DNA of 64,000 nt from positions 1 to 64,000 of the forward strand of contig CALUZV010000017.1 of assembly GCA_944325345.1 (NCBI GenBank). The letters run 5' to 3'. A model generated the notes under the pieces. That model searched no databases. It was not told where the DNA came from and saw only the letters and a list, made by a program, of their open reading frames with translations. Each line of letters starts with the position of its first letter. The stretch's first letter is position 1. The stretch is from an uncultured Parabacteroides sp. (lineage in GTDB: Bacteria; Bacteroidota; Bacteroidia; Bacteroidales; Tannerellaceae). This document shows, piece after piece, positions 42,266 to 51,381 of this stretch. Position numbers and translations under genes: made by a program.

Positions 42266-43186
42266 ATGGCTATAAAGAATTACGCGGCTATCGACATCGG
42301 TTCGAACGCCGTCCGCTTGCTTATCAAGCGTGTTTCCCCCGGCTATAAGGACGGGATAGACAAACTGTCGAAGGTGCTGCTCCTGCGTGTGCCTCTCAGA
42401 CTGGGTTTCGATGTGTTCGGCGAAGGCAAAATCTCCCCTGAAAAGGCCGACCGGATGCGCCGGCTGATGAAGGCTTACCGCCAGCTGATGAAAATCTACG
42501 GCGTGGAGCATTACCGTGCCTGCGCCACTTCTGCCATGCGCGATGCCGTAAACGGAATGGACATCATCAAGATGATCAAGAAAGAGACGGGCATCAAAAT
42601 CGAAATCATCGACGGACAGGAAGAAGCCCAAATCGTCTATAACAACCACTTGGAATGCCAGGAAGACCGCAACGGCAACTACATGTACGTCGATGTGGGC
42701 GGTGGCAGCACGGAGATAAACCTGTTGGTCAATGGCCAACTAACCTACTCCAAGTCGTTCAACATCGGCACCGTGCGTATCCTCACCGGCGGCGTTACCG
42801 AGGCGGCCTGGCAACAGATGCGCGACGAAATCGCCACGCATACGAAGGAGTACCCCGTCATTAACATCATCGGTTCGGGCGGCAACATCAACAAGCTCTA
42901 CCGCCTCATCGAGAAGAAAGACAAGAAGCGCAAGCGCATCCCCGTCGCCTCCTTGCAGCAAATCTACGACCGGCTTAAAATCCTCACGCCCGAGGCTCGT
43001 ATGGACGAGTTCAACCTCAAGCCCGACCGCGCCGACGTTATCGTCCCCGCCTCCGAAATCTTCCTCTGCATCGCCGAGAAGATTCACGCCGAGTATATCT
43101 ATGTGCCCGAAATCGGCCTCTCCGACGGTATCATCGACAAGATGTATGCGGAAGACAAGATGAGGGAACAATACAAGAAACTTTAG
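42266..43186 (+). CDS. ppx: Ppx/GppA exopolyphosphatase
   Basis: 306 residues of the ASKHA fold: AAIDIGSNAVRLLI (phosphate 1) at 8-21, then ACATSAMRDAVNG near 90, GQEEAQIVYNN, VDVGGGSTEINLLVNG (phosphate 2) near 140, NIIGSGGNINKL near 203. It removes terminal phosphates from polyphosphate and, in some members, from pppGpp. Single-domain short form typical of Bacteroidetes. Last gene of the unit, followed by a terminator at 43291. Confidence 0.93.
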   Translation: MAIKNYAAIDIGSNAVRLLIKRVSPGYKDGIDKLSKVLLLRVPLRLGFDVFGEGKISPEKADRMRRLMKAYRQLMKIYGVEHYRACATSAMRDAVNGMDIIKMIKKETGIKIEIIDGQEEAQIVYNNHLECQEDRNGNYMYVDVGGGSTEINLLVNGQLTYSKSFNIGTVRILTGGVTEAAWQQMRDEIATHTKEYPVINIIGSGGNINKLYRLIEKKDKKRKRIPVASLQQIYDRLKILTPEARMDEFNLKPDRADVIVPASEIFLCIAEKIHAEYIYVPEIGLSDGIIDKMYAEDKMREQYKKL

Positions 43187-43290
43187 GAGGTGAGAAGGGA
43201 GAACACATGTAAGAACTTCTTCCTCCGGTAGATGATGGCACCTATTCCTTTTTCAAAAGTCAATAAGCATTGGAATAGCATCATGCCATT

Positions 43291-43330
43291 AACGAAAAAA
43301 GCCCTGCTTCCCAGCGGGCTTTTTTTCGTT
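43291..43330 (+). terminator. Terminator of the ppk1-ppx unit
   Basis: Hairpin AACGAAAAAAGCCC-tgct...-GGGCTTTTTTTCGTT, with a GC core GCCCTGC/GCGGGC and long T run. Confidence 0.92.
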
Positions 43331-43444
43331 TAAAATCATCTTATATGCTTACTAAAATTAGCGCCGGCTTTGGTCTCGCGATTATACTAATAGTGTTACG
43401 TTTATTTTGACACTGCAAAGATACGGCGGGACACAAGCTTCCAC

Positions 43445-43670
43445 AATACCTATTTATTGGTAAATATGCTATTGCCAATACCTATTTGTTGCGATTTCTC
43501 TCAACATCCATCCACGATTATATCTTGAGAGAAATATCTGTGACTCAACATCTAATCACACTTGGATGTTGGGCCATTTTCCGCCTGACTCTGTTTCCGT
43601 GCATACGCAAACCCCCAAATACCTACATCTCGGTATCTGTACCCGATTTTTACCTAAAAGTGGGTATTGT
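43445..43670 (+). promoter_or_regulatory. Regulatory region upstream of the porin operon
   Basis: Gene-free stretch with a repeated motif: AATACCTATTTATTG at 43445, AATACCTATTTGTTG at 43477 (32 bases apart), AATACCTA at 43618 and the inverse GGGTATTG at 43662. Several short dyads lie between (for example TCTCTCAA and TTGAGAGA around 43497-43533). Probable operators for a regulator; the LuxR-type protein at 52085 is one candidate. Confidence 0.45.
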
Positions 43671-43697
43671 GCCCCGTCGAATAGCCCTCTACCTTTG
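43667..43697 (+). promoter_or_regulatory. Bacteroidetes promoter of the iron/electron operon
   Basis: -33-like TTGTG at 43667 and -7 TACCTTTG at 43690-43697, spaced by about 18 bases; the ATG follows at 43718. Confidence 0.65.
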
Positions 43698-43717
43698 CAC
43701 AAAAATTAAAACAGCAG

Positions 43718-45043
43718 ATGAAAAGAATAACTAAATTATTGTTATTGACGCTATGCGCCTCTGCCCCGGCGATGGCGCAAGAAGAGGACAGCAGGATGAC
43801 TGCCGCCGAACGTTCGGAGGCCATCTATGCCTCTGGCTATGATCGATTCCGCGTGGGCGGATATGGCGAAATACTGGCCAACTTCATGGACTACGGCATC
43901 AACCGTTTCCAACGCCCGCAGGGGAACGACAAGGATCACCGCATCGCGGTTTCGATTCCCCGTTTTATCGTCGCATTCGACTATAAGTTCAATTCCCGAT
44001 GGATATTGGGCGCCGAGATTGAGTTCGAGGCGGGCGGCACGGGGACGGCCTACGAGTTGGAGAATACCGAGAACGGCGAATACGAGACGGAAGTAGAGAA
44101 GGGTGGCGAAGTAGCCCTGGAGCAGTTCCACATCACGCGCCTGATTCATCCTGCCTTCAACGTCCGCGCCGGGCATCTGATTGTCCCGGTTGGCCTGACC
44201 AACGAGCACCACGAGCCAATTAACTTCTTCGGCACTTCCCGGCCGGAAGGAGAGACGACCATCATTCCCTCAACCTGGCACGAGACCGGCATTGAGTTCT
44301 TCGGTACGTTCGGGCGAGACTACACGCGCTTCAACTATCAGGCGCAGGTTGTCGCCGGACTGAATGCCAACGGCTTCGACCGCAATACGTGGGTGGCCAG
44401 CGGGAAGCAGGGCATCTTCGAGACCGACAACTTCACCTCGCCTGCTTACGTTGCCCGACTGAATTACCTCGGTGTCCCGGGACTGAAGGTCGGCGGTTCG
44501 TTCTACTATTGCCACAACACGGGAGCCAACTCTGATAAGCCGGACACATACAAGAACATAGGCGATATTCCCTTGCGTATCTACACGGCTGACGTGCAGT
44601 ATAAGAACAAATATGTAACGGCACGCGCCAACTTGATATACGGGAACTTGGGCAACAGCATCCAACTGAGCAACGCCAATGGCAAGCTCTCCGGCCTCTC
44701 GCCCTACAGCCGCGTAACGCCGATAGCCAAACATGCCGTCAGCTGCGGCGGGGAAGTCGGCCTCAACCTTCGTTCTCTCTGCCGGGACAATGAGAAAGTG
44801 CCGGTCATCTATCCTTTCGTCCGCTACGAATATTACAATCCGCAGGAAGACGTCTTGAGCCCCAACACGGCGGAACTCCGCAACAAAGTCAGCATGTGGA
44901 CAGCGGGAGCCAACTGGTTTGCCCTGCCGAATCTGGTAGTCAAGGCAGACTATACGACGCGCAAGATTGGCGGCGGCGACTTCAACAGCGAAAACGAATT
45001 CAGCCTCGCCGTTGCCTATATCGGCTGGTTCTGGAGCAAATAA
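43718..45043 (+). CDS. Outer-membrane porin
   Basis: 441 residues with a cleavable signal peptide (MKRITKLLLLTLCASAPAMA). The rest alternates in beta-strand fashion (FRVGGYGEILANF, RFIVAFDYKFNSRWILGAEI, FNVRAGHLIVPVGL) and ends in an aromatic strand (AVAYIGWFWSK), as expected for an outer-membrane barrel related to phosphate-selective porins. First gene of a run of six same-strand genes that includes an imelysin and two haem-binding proteins, so it may carry iron or a related solute. Substrate not determined. Confidence 0.87.
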   Translation: MKRITKLLLLTLCASAPAMAQEEDSRMTAAERSEAIYASGYDRFRVGGYGEILANFMDYGINRFQRPQGNDKDHRIAVSIPRFIVAFDYKFNSRWILGAEIEFEAGGTGTAYELENTENGEYETEVEKGGEVALEQFHITRLIHPAFNVRAGHLIVPVGLTNEHHEPINFFGTSRPEGETTIIPSTWHETGIEFFGTFGRDYTRFNYQAQVVAGLNANGFDRNTWVASGKQGIFETDNFTSPAYVARLNYLGVPGLKVGGSFYYCHNTGANSDKPDTYKNIGDIPLRIYTADVQYKNKYVTARANLIYGNLGNSIQLSNANGKLSGLSPYSRVTPIAKHAVSCGGEVGLNLRSLCRDNEKVPVIYPFVRYEYYNPQEDVLSPNTAELRNKVSMWTAGANWFALPNLVVKADYTTRKIGGGDFNSENEFSLAVAYIGWFWSK

Positions 45044-45081
45044 AACAATATGTTCAACTAATAATAATAAATGTATTCATA

Positions 45082-46350
45082 ATGAAAAAGAAAAATTACT
45101 TTTACGCAGCAGCCTTAGCGCTGGGATTGACATTCACAATGGGCGCTTGCTCGGACGAAGACGACCCGACACCAAATCCGGGTGGCGGCGACGAACCAGA
45201 ACAGCAAGACCCGTATAATTTGGATTACACAGCCGACAACGCTTCGGCCTGGGGCAACTACATGTACAACGTAGCCATGCTGCTCGACCAGGACTCCAAA
45301 GACTTGTACAGCTATTGGAACGAAGATTACGAAGGGAAAGGCCCGTATGCCACGCTTTTTAAGGAACAGACCGGCGGCGCATATAGCAGTGCTCTGGCTT
45401 GCATCCAAGAGATGGTAGAAAGCGGAATGTGGAACATTGCCAACGAAGTGGGCGACGCCAAAATCAAAGACCCTTGGGAGAAATACACCAGCGGCGACAC
45501 GGAAGGCGGTCTCTACGCCGTGGAATCGTGGTATAGCTGGCATTCCCGCGACGACTACACGAACAACATCTTCTCCATCCGCAACACTTACTACGGACGC
45601 ATCGACGACAACGATGTGGACAAGGTGGATGGCAACCTGAATGCATACGCCTCGTACACGGACTTCGACGATGCGGGAGATATCGCCGAGAACTCCCTTT
45701 CCAATCTGATCGCCTCTGTCAATCCGGAGCTGGACGAGAAAATCAAGACCCTGATTTTCGAATCTGCCAAGGCGATCCAGGCTATTCCCCAGCCTTTCCG
45801 CAACAATATCGACAGCGAGGAATCCGTAGCCGCCATGGATAAATGCATGGAGTTGGCCAGCTGCCTGCTGGACGAGCTGCATCCGTATGTAACGGAAGAA
45901 TTTGCCGATTCGAAATATGATGCCCAGCTGGATGCCGTAGCCGAACAGTTTGTCGATGCCGTCGTCCTGCCGACTTACCAAAATTTGCGGGATAAAAACA
46001 CAGCCCTGCTCGAAGCCGTAAACGCGTTCCGCGAAAGTCCGAGCGACGCGACGTTCGAAGCAGCCTGCGACGCCTGGATCACGGCCCGCGAACCGTGGGA
46101 AAAGAGCGAAGCCTTCCTGATTGGCCCGGTTGCCAACAAAGGTTTGGACCCGAACATGGATAGCTGGCCACTCGACCAAGCGGGTATCGTCCAGGTGCTG
46201 AACTCGCAGAACTGGGATGCGATGGAATGGACGGGCGACTTCAATGAAGAGGATGAAGCCATCGGTGCCGCGCAGAGCGTCCGGGGATATCACACGCTGG
46301 AATACCTGCTGTTCAAGGATGGACAGCCTCGGACGGTGAATAATGACTAA
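45082..46350 (+). CDS. Imelysin-family lipoprotein
   Basis: 422 residues. The ATG at 45082 is chosen because it opens a lipoprotein signal (ALALGLTFTMGACSDEDD, lipobox Cys near 21); the upstream extension to 44896 lies inside the porin gene. It is helical throughout and shows imelysin hallmarks: MVESGMWNIANEVG near 115, WITAREPWEKSEAFLIGP near 333 and VRGYHTLEYLLFKDG near 403, where G-x-H-x-x-E is the conserved motif. Imelysin-like proteins (M75) take part in iron uptake but their proteolytic activity is doubtful. Next gene encodes a di-haem oxidoreductase, a known pairing. Confidence 0.93.
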   Translation: MKKKNYFYAAALALGLTFTMGACSDEDDPTPNPGGGDEPEQQDPYNLDYTADNASAWGNYMYNVAMLLDQDSKDLYSYWNEDYEGKGPYATLFKEQTGGAYSSALACIQEMVESGMWNIANEVGDAKIKDPWEKYTSGDTEGGLYAVESWYSWHSRDDYTNNIFSIRNTYYGRIDDNDVDKVDGNLNAYASYTDFDDAGDIAENSLSNLIASVNPELDEKIKTLIFESAKAIQAIPQPFRNNIDSEESVAAMDKCMELASCLLDELHPYVTEEFADSKYDAQLDAVAEQFVDAVVLPTYQNLRDKNTALLEAVNAFRESPSDATFEAACDAWITAREPWEKSEAFLIGPVANKGLDPNMDSWPLDQAGIVQVLNSQNWDAMEWTGDFNEEDEAIGAAQSVRGYHTLEYLLFKDGQPRTVNND

Positions 46351-46370
46351 AAAATAGCCGATAAAACGCG

Positions 46371-46560
46371 ATTGTAGGGCTACAAAAGCCTCACCGACTA
46401 GGCGGGCAGCTGATTGTAGGCCTACAATTGCCTCAGCAACTAGTGGGGCGACCGATTGTAGGGCTACAATTGCCCCAACGACTAGGCGGGCAGCCAATTG
46501 TAGGGCTACAATTGCTCCGGCGACTTGTCGGGCGACCTTTCGTAGGCCTACAATCACGTT
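46371..46560. repeat. 42-bp tandem array (array 3)
   Basis: The palindrome ATTGTAGGGCTACAAT (variants with GGCC) starts at 46371, 46413, 46455, 46497 and, degenerate, 46539, exactly 42 bases apart. Spacers carry a second weaker dyad (TGCCC...GGGCA). It lies between imelysin and the di-haem gene within one probable operon, so it would be transcribed. Confidence 0.95.
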
Positions 46561-46627
46561 TTCTGCTGTCCCAAGGAAGGAAAGGACAAGGATTATTCGA
46601 AAACAACTAACGATTAAAACAAGGACA

Positions 46628-48061
46628 ATGAGAAGAATCTATTTATGGGCATCCTCGCTCGCTTTCATCTTCGGCATGGCAGCCTGCGAGGAAGACGACA
46701 AGATGGACATGGATACGATGACCGTCCCGAATGGCTATGCGCTCTCGGCCGGGACTTCGACCATCTTCCTCAACTCGTCGATAGCCTACGACACGGAAGC
46801 TGATTGGGTTACGGGAGCGAACTCCACCCGTTTCAACAACGGCGACGGGCTTTACGACGATGTCCGCACCAGCGCCAACAACGAAGGCGGCGGATTGGGT
46901 CCGGTCTATGCCGGCTATTCGTGCGGCAGTTGCCACCGGAATGCCGGACGGACAAAACCGACGTTGTGGGAGAATGGCGGCTCCGGGAACTATGGTTTCT
47001 CGTCGATGCTGATTTATATCACGCGGCGCAACGGGTCGTTTTTCCGCGACTACGGGCGTGTGCTCCACGACCAGGCGATATACGGGGTCGAACCGGAGGG
47101 AAAGCTCTCCGTTACATACGACTACCAGACCTTCTCCTTCCCAGACGGGGAGACCTATGAACTATGCAAGCCGAATTACACCATCACGGAATGGTACAAG
47201 GACAGCATCGCTCCTGAAGACCTATTCTGCACCGTCCGCATCCCGCTCCGCCACGTCGGCATGGGACAAATGATGGCTATCGACCGGCGCGAGATTGAAG
47301 CGTTGGCGGCAAAGAGTAATTATCCGGAGTACGGCATCAGCGGCCGCGTAAATTACATTACTGAGAAGGGAATAACTGGCGTCGGCCTGTCGGGAAACAA
47401 GGCGCAGCATCTGGACCTGACCGTCGAGCTCGGATTCTCCAGCGACATGGGCGTTACCAACAGCCGCTACCCGGAGGAGATATGTGAAGGGCAAGCCCAG
47501 GTGAACCAAGGGAGCATGATGGGCCTGTCCTATGACCAACTGGATATCTCCACCGAAGATATGGAGGATGTCGATCTCTACATGCAGAGTCTGGGCGTCC
47601 CGGCAAGGCGAAACGTGAACGACCCGCAGGTAATACGCGGGGAACAGAAGTTCTACGAGGCGAAATGCCACCTCTGCCACGTTACCACGCTCCATACGCA
47701 GCCGGGCGGCTCCGTCTTGCTCAATGGGACGCGGCTCCCGTGGCTGGGCGGGCAGACAATCCATCCTTATTCCGATTTCCTGCTGCACGACATGGGCTCC
47801 GAGATTATGGGCGTCGGCCTGAATGATAATTATGTCAGTGGCATGGCGATGGGCAACGAATGGCGCACAACTCCGCTGTGGGGCATCGGACTCCAGGAGA
47901 AGGTGAACGGCCATACTTATTTCCTCCACGACGGACGCGCCCGGAACCTCATCGAGGCTATCATGTGGCACGGAGGCGAAGGCGAGGCTTCGAAAAACCT
48001 CTTTAAGAACATGACGAAGGAAGACCGCGACGCCATCATCGCCTTTTTAAATTCTTTATAA
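46628..48061 (+). CDS. Di-haem oxidoreductase (DHOR/DUF1111) lipoprotein
   Basis: 477 residues. Signal with lipobox ending GMAACEEDD (Cys near 20). Two c-type haem motifs are visible: SCGSCHRNAG near 100 and KCHLCHVTTLH near 349. Between them lie MGQMMAIDRREIEALAAKSN and the typical ending HDGRARNLIEAIMWHGGEGE. This matches the DHOR (DUF1111, formerly thiol oxidoreductase) family found beside imelysins in iron-responsive loci of other bacteria. It is probably an outer- or periplasmic-facing electron-transfer protein that could oxidise or reduce iron for uptake. Confidence 0.92.
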   Translation: MRRIYLWASSLAFIFGMAACEEDDKMDMDTMTVPNGYALSAGTSTIFLNSSIAYDTEADWVTGANSTRFNNGDGLYDDVRTSANNEGGGLGPVYAGYSCGSCHRNAGRTKPTLWENGGSGNYGFSSMLIYITRRNGSFFRDYGRVLHDQAIYGVEPEGKLSVTYDYQTFSFPDGETYELCKPNYTITEWYKDSIAPEDLFCTVRIPLRHVGMGQMMAIDRREIEALAAKSNYPEYGISGRVNYITEKGITGVGLSGNKAQHLDLTVELGFSSDMGVTNSRYPEEICEGQAQVNQGSMMGLSYDQLDISTEDMEDVDLYMQSLGVPARRNVNDPQVIRGEQKFYEAKCHLCHVTTLHTQPGGSVLLNGTRLPWLGGQTIHPYSDFLLHDMGSEIMGVGLNDNYVSGMAMGNEWRTTPLWGIGLQEKVNGHTYFLHDGRARNLIEAIMWHGGEGEASKNLFKNMTKEDRDAIIAFLNSL

Positions 48062-48094
48062 ATGCTATATACGAACTTTCTAAATATTCGAGAA

Positions 48095-49309
48095 ATGAAA
48101 CAATTTATGATTCTGCTGGCGGCCCTTTTGCTCTTGCCAATCACTGCCAGCGCACAATACGAAGAAGATACGGAAAACGGCGTCGTTTCCCTCGCCGGAA
48201 AAGAAGGGTTTTCCATTGCCACAAAGAAGGGCGACTTTGTTTTCAAGCCTTACCTGCTTGTCCAAGCCAGCGCCAACGTGAACTACTACGATGACGAGGG
48301 ATTGGACCCTGCCTATAACCAGGACAACGTCCACAACACCGGCTTCGCCATTCCCTATGCCATCCTCGGCTTCACAGGGAAGGCTTTCGACCGGCTCACC
48401 TTCAACCTTTCTATCAATGCGGCGGGAAGCGGCGGGAACATCCTGCAACAAGCCTGGTTCGACCTGAAGCTAAAGGAAAGCTTCGCTATCCGGGTTGGAA
48501 AGTTCAAAACGCCCTTTTCCCATGCCTACCTGACGACTTTGGGCGAGACTTTGATGCCGACTCTGCCTGTCTCCCTAACTTCTGCCGTCATTTTGCCTTA
48601 TTCCCTCAACGCCGTAACGCCGAATATCGGTCTGGGCTTCGACCTCGGCGTGGAAGTTCACGGATTAGTCCGCGACAAATTCGGATACGAGGTGGGAATT
48701 TTCAACGGAACGGGTAGCTCAGTCAATACGGCCGGGAAAACACTTAGCGACGACTGGCACATCCCTTCTCTGCTCTACGCCGGCCGTGTTACCTATATGC
48801 CGAAGGGCATCATGCCTTCGAACCAGGGTGATCCGCGCCGATTGCACGAGGACAAACTATTGTTCGGTCTCTCTACCTCGTTGAACGTAGAAAGCGAGAG
48901 CGAGAGCACTAACGACTTCCGTGCCGGTGCAGAATTTGCGATGCTGAAGAATCGTCTTTACCTCGGCGCCGAACTCTATTTCATGAATGTGGGCTTCACC
49001 AAACGCCAAAAGATAGATAAACACTACAACTATCTGGGCGGATACGTCCAAGGCGGATATTTCCTGACTCCGAAATGGCAGCTCACGGCGAGATATGACT
49101 TTTTCAACCGTAATGGCCTGGACGATGCGGGCTTTTTGAATATGCCTGCTGTCGGCTTCAACTACTTTATCTCCAATTTCAACTTGAAGCTACAGGCTAT
49201 GTACCAGTTCATCGGCCGTACCGGACATGAAACGCAGCTCGACCGCGACAACGACGACTTGGGGTTGGCGATGCACTCCGGCACCATCCTCCTTCAATAC
49301 ACTTTCTAA
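48095..49309 (+). CDS. OprO/OprP-like porin
   Basis: 404 residues; the ATG at 48095 (MKQFMILLAALLLLPITASA) opens a clear signal peptide, unlike the frame start at 48062. Beta-barrel protein with FVFKPYLLVQASANVNYYDD near 45, FNLSINAAGSG, a typical IRVGKFKTPFSHAYLTTLGE near 137 and a terminal strand ILLQYTF ending in Phe, the C-terminal signature for barrel assembly. Phosphate-selective porin O/P type. Second porin of this operon, 6 bases before the cytochrome-like gene. Confidence 0.9.
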   Translation: MKQFMILLAALLLLPITASAQYEEDTENGVVSLAGKEGFSIATKKGDFVFKPYLLVQASANVNYYDDEGLDPAYNQDNVHNTGFAIPYAILGFTGKAFDRLTFNLSINAAGSGGNILQQAWFDLKLKESFAIRVGKFKTPFSHAYLTTLGETLMPTLPVSLTSAVILPYSLNAVTPNIGLGFDLGVEVHGLVRDKFGYEVGIFNGTGSSVNTAGKTLSDDWHIPSLLYAGRVTYMPKGIMPSNQGDPRRLHEDKLLFGLSTSLNVESESESTNDFRAGAEFAMLKNRLYLGAELYFMNVGFTKRQKIDKHYNYLGGYVQGGYFLTPKWQLTARYDFFNRNGLDDAGFLNMPAVGFNYFISNFNLKLQAMYQFIGRTGHETQLDRDNDDLGLAMHSGTILLQYTF

Positions 49310-49315
49310 TCGGAA

Positions 49316-50038
49316 ATGATGAAAAGAAAAATTTTTTCCTCTATATTTGTCGGGCTTGCGCTGGGTGCGCTCCCGTTTCTCCAGCTTTCGTGTGATGATG
49401 GGAGAATTTTTGATGAAAATGTCCACGTCGAACGGGAAGGTGGGACGGTAAAACTCCGGGGCCGGATTTCCGGAATCGATTCCTGGCCGGGCGGCTACAG
49501 CATCGTCTTGGCGGGATTCGAGGGGGACAATGCGTACGCCCAAACCGCCGTGGGGATTGCTCCCGAGGCCGATGGGACGGTCGAAATGGTGTTGTCGGGC
49601 ATTCCCTCGGGGGTCTCCGATATTGAAATCTGTGCGATAAACAAGCTTCGCAAGCGAATTGCTTCATTTTACCGGATAGATTATTCGGAGCAGGCGGATA
49701 CTGTCTATCTCGAGGCTGGAGATATCGACGCGGGCATGTACCGTGCCATCCAGACCTATATCTTCGACCGCTCGTGTGTTACCTGCCACGGTGGGAGCAC
49801 GGAGGCGGCTGCCGGCCTCTACCTGACCGACGACAAGAGCTATTCGTCGCTGGTCGGGGTCGTTGCCGACCGTAGCGACGAGGATTTGTTCCTGGTCGAG
49901 CCGGGAAATTCGGCGGAAAGTTTTCTACGCATCGTGCTCCATGAGGATGTTGTCCGGTACAACCATACCAATATCATCACGTCGGGCAACGAGCTTGATT
50001 TGATTGACGACTGGATTGATCACGGTGCGCTTCAATAA
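49316..50038 (+). CDS. Lipoprotein with a single c-type haem motif
   Basis: 240 residues. Lipobox LPFLQLSCDDG (Cys near 26); the N-terminal half is a beta-rich domain (GGTVKLRGRISGIDSWPGGY), and the C-terminal half carries DRSCVTCHGGSTEAAAGLYL near 155, a C-x-x-C-H haem site, then NIITSGNELDLIDDWIDHGA, resembling planctomycete-type cytochrome C domains. Probable surface or periplasmic electron carrier acting with the di-haem protein. Either of two adjacent Met codons could start it. Confidence 0.85.
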   Translation: MMKRKIFSSIFVGLALGALPFLQLSCDDGRIFDENVHVEREGGTVKLRGRISGIDSWPGGYSIVLAGFEGDNAYAQTAVGIAPEADGTVEMVLSGIPSGVSDIEICAINKLRKRIASFYRIDYSEQADTVYLEAGDIDAGMYRAIQTYIFDRSCVTCHGGSTEAAAGLYLTDDKSYSSLVGVVADRSDEDLFLVEPGNSAESFLRIVLHEDVVRYNHTNIITSGNELDLIDDWIDHGALQ

Positions 50039-50056
50039 CATTTAAATTATCAGTAC

Positions 50057-51211
50057 ATGAACTACATAGAAAAAGAATACAAAGATTTCTCCATCAAAGC
50101 CCAGATCTCGAATTTCTCCGTCGAGGACGGGATAACGGAATACCAGGTCATGCTCGCCGTTACCGACCCCATGCTGAGCTTTGCCGAGCAGTTCCTCAAC
50201 CTCCAGAAGGCGTATTCGGAGGTTGTCCGCACCTTGTTGCTCCCCGATTCCGTCGCGGTATTCCGGCGTTACTTCCTGAGCGATGCGGCAAACCAGACAG
50301 ACAGCGTGATGGCCTGGGAATGCGAACAAAGCCTCTGTGCCTTATCTGTCGTGGAGCAGGCGCCGATGAATGGCACGAAAATCGCGATGTGGACCTACCT
50401 GCAGACGTCCGTTACCGCCTCTTTGCACCAGAACGGGATGCTCGAGGTCTCCCATAGCGCCTATTCGCACTTGTGGACGGGCTGCACCTTCAACAAAGCC
50501 GCCAATTCGGAGTATCAGACTCGCCTCATCCTCAACGATTACATCTTGCAGCTCACGGAGCGGGGTTGCAAGCTCTCCGAAAACTGCGTAAGGACTTGGT
50601 TCTTCGTCCAAAACGTGGATGTAAACTACGCGGGGGTGGTAAAAGCACGCAAGGAGGTCTTCGCCACGCAGAATCTGACGGAGAAAACCCACTACATCGC
50701 CAGCACGGGCATCGAGGGAAGGCACGCCTCGCCCCAAGTCCTGGTGGAAATGGATGCTTACTCCGTGAAGGGCCTCGTACCGGGCCAGATACAGTATCTT
50801 TACGGTCGTTCGCACCTCAACCCGACCTACGAATACGGTGTTACTTTCGAACGGGGCACGGCCGTTACCTATGGCGACCGAAAGCACGTGTTCATCTCCG
50901 GTACGGCGAGCATAAACAATAAAGGGGAAATTCTCCATCCCGGCGATATCCGAAAACAAGCTGACAGGATGCTCGAGAACGTCTCCGTCCTCCTCAACGA
51001 GGCGGGGGCCGGTTTCGGCGACATAGCCATGGCGATAATTTATCTTCGGGACACGGCCGACGCGCAACTTGTCCGCCACCTCATCGACGAACGTTTCCCG
51101 GGGCTGCCGCATCTCGTCGTCCACGCGCCGGTCTGTCGTCCGGGCTGGCTCATCGAGATGGAGTGTTTTGCCATCCTTCCGGCTTCAGAACCGCAATATT
51201 ACCCTCTATAA
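50057..51211 (+). CDS. Rid/YjgF-like protein (double-domain, chorismatase-type fold)
   Basis: 384 residues, no signal peptide. The C-terminal half (about 265-380) is a Rid domain: HVFISGTASINNKGEILHPG, then MLENVSVLLNEAGAGFGDI and a IIYLRDTADAQ strand-helix. The N-terminal half looks like a divergent second copy, giving a layout like FkbO/Hyg5-type proteins. In true RidA imine deaminases a conserved Arg follows the final Pro-Ala; here that place reads LPHLVV, so deaminase activity is unlikely. Its position at the end of an iron/electron operon is unexplained. Terminator follows at 51219. Confidence 0.78.
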   Translation: MNYIEKEYKDFSIKAQISNFSVEDGITEYQVMLAVTDPMLSFAEQFLNLQKAYSEVVRTLLLPDSVAVFRRYFLSDAANQTDSVMAWECEQSLCALSVVEQAPMNGTKIAMWTYLQTSVTASLHQNGMLEVSHSAYSHLWTGCTFNKAANSEYQTRLILNDYILQLTERGCKLSENCVRTWFFVQNVDVNYAGVVKARKEVFATQNLTEKTHYIASTGIEGRHASPQVLVEMDAYSVKGLVPGQIQYLYGRSHLNPTYEYGVTFERGTAVTYGDRKHVFISGTASINNKGEILHPGDIRKQADRMLENVSVLLNEAGAGFGDIAMAIIYLRDTADAQLVRHLIDERFPGLPHLVVHAPVCRPGWLIEMECFAILPASEPQYYPL

Positions 51212-51218
51212 GTAATCC

Positions 51219-51263
51219 GACGCGGATGACAGGCCCTATCCTGCCCCATCCGCGTCCTTTTTT
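51219..51263 (+). terminator. Terminator of the porin/imelysin operon
   Basis: Stem GACGCGGATG (51219-51228) / CATCCGCGTC (51247-51256) with an inner CAGG/CCTG pair, followed by a T run. Confidence 0.9.
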
Positions 51264-51331
51264 TGTCTATAAAAAACAATAAAACCCGGAATATTTTCCT
51301 TATCCGCAAGAAATGATGACTGAAAATGCTA

Positions 51332-51339
51332 TACCTTTG
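51332..51339 (+). promoter_or_regulatory. Bacteroidetes -7 element that fixes the hemerythrin start
   Basis: TACCTTTG. It lies inside the longer frame opening at 51313, so that start cannot be used from this promoter; the ATG at 51382 is preferred. Confidence 0.6.
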
Positions 51340-51381
51340 GTGCCTCATTCTTTTACTCATAGCATAAAACGAAAAAGGCAC

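Noticed and set aside
43486..43734. 82-codon plus-strand ORF upstream of the porin
   Set aside because: It spans the operon promoter and the start of the porin gene, so it could not be translated from that promoter.
45115..46557. 480-codon minus-strand ORF opposite imelysin and array 3
   Set aside because: It runs from the repeat array into the antisense of the imelysin gene; the first ~70 residues are translated repeats, the rest shadows the real gene.
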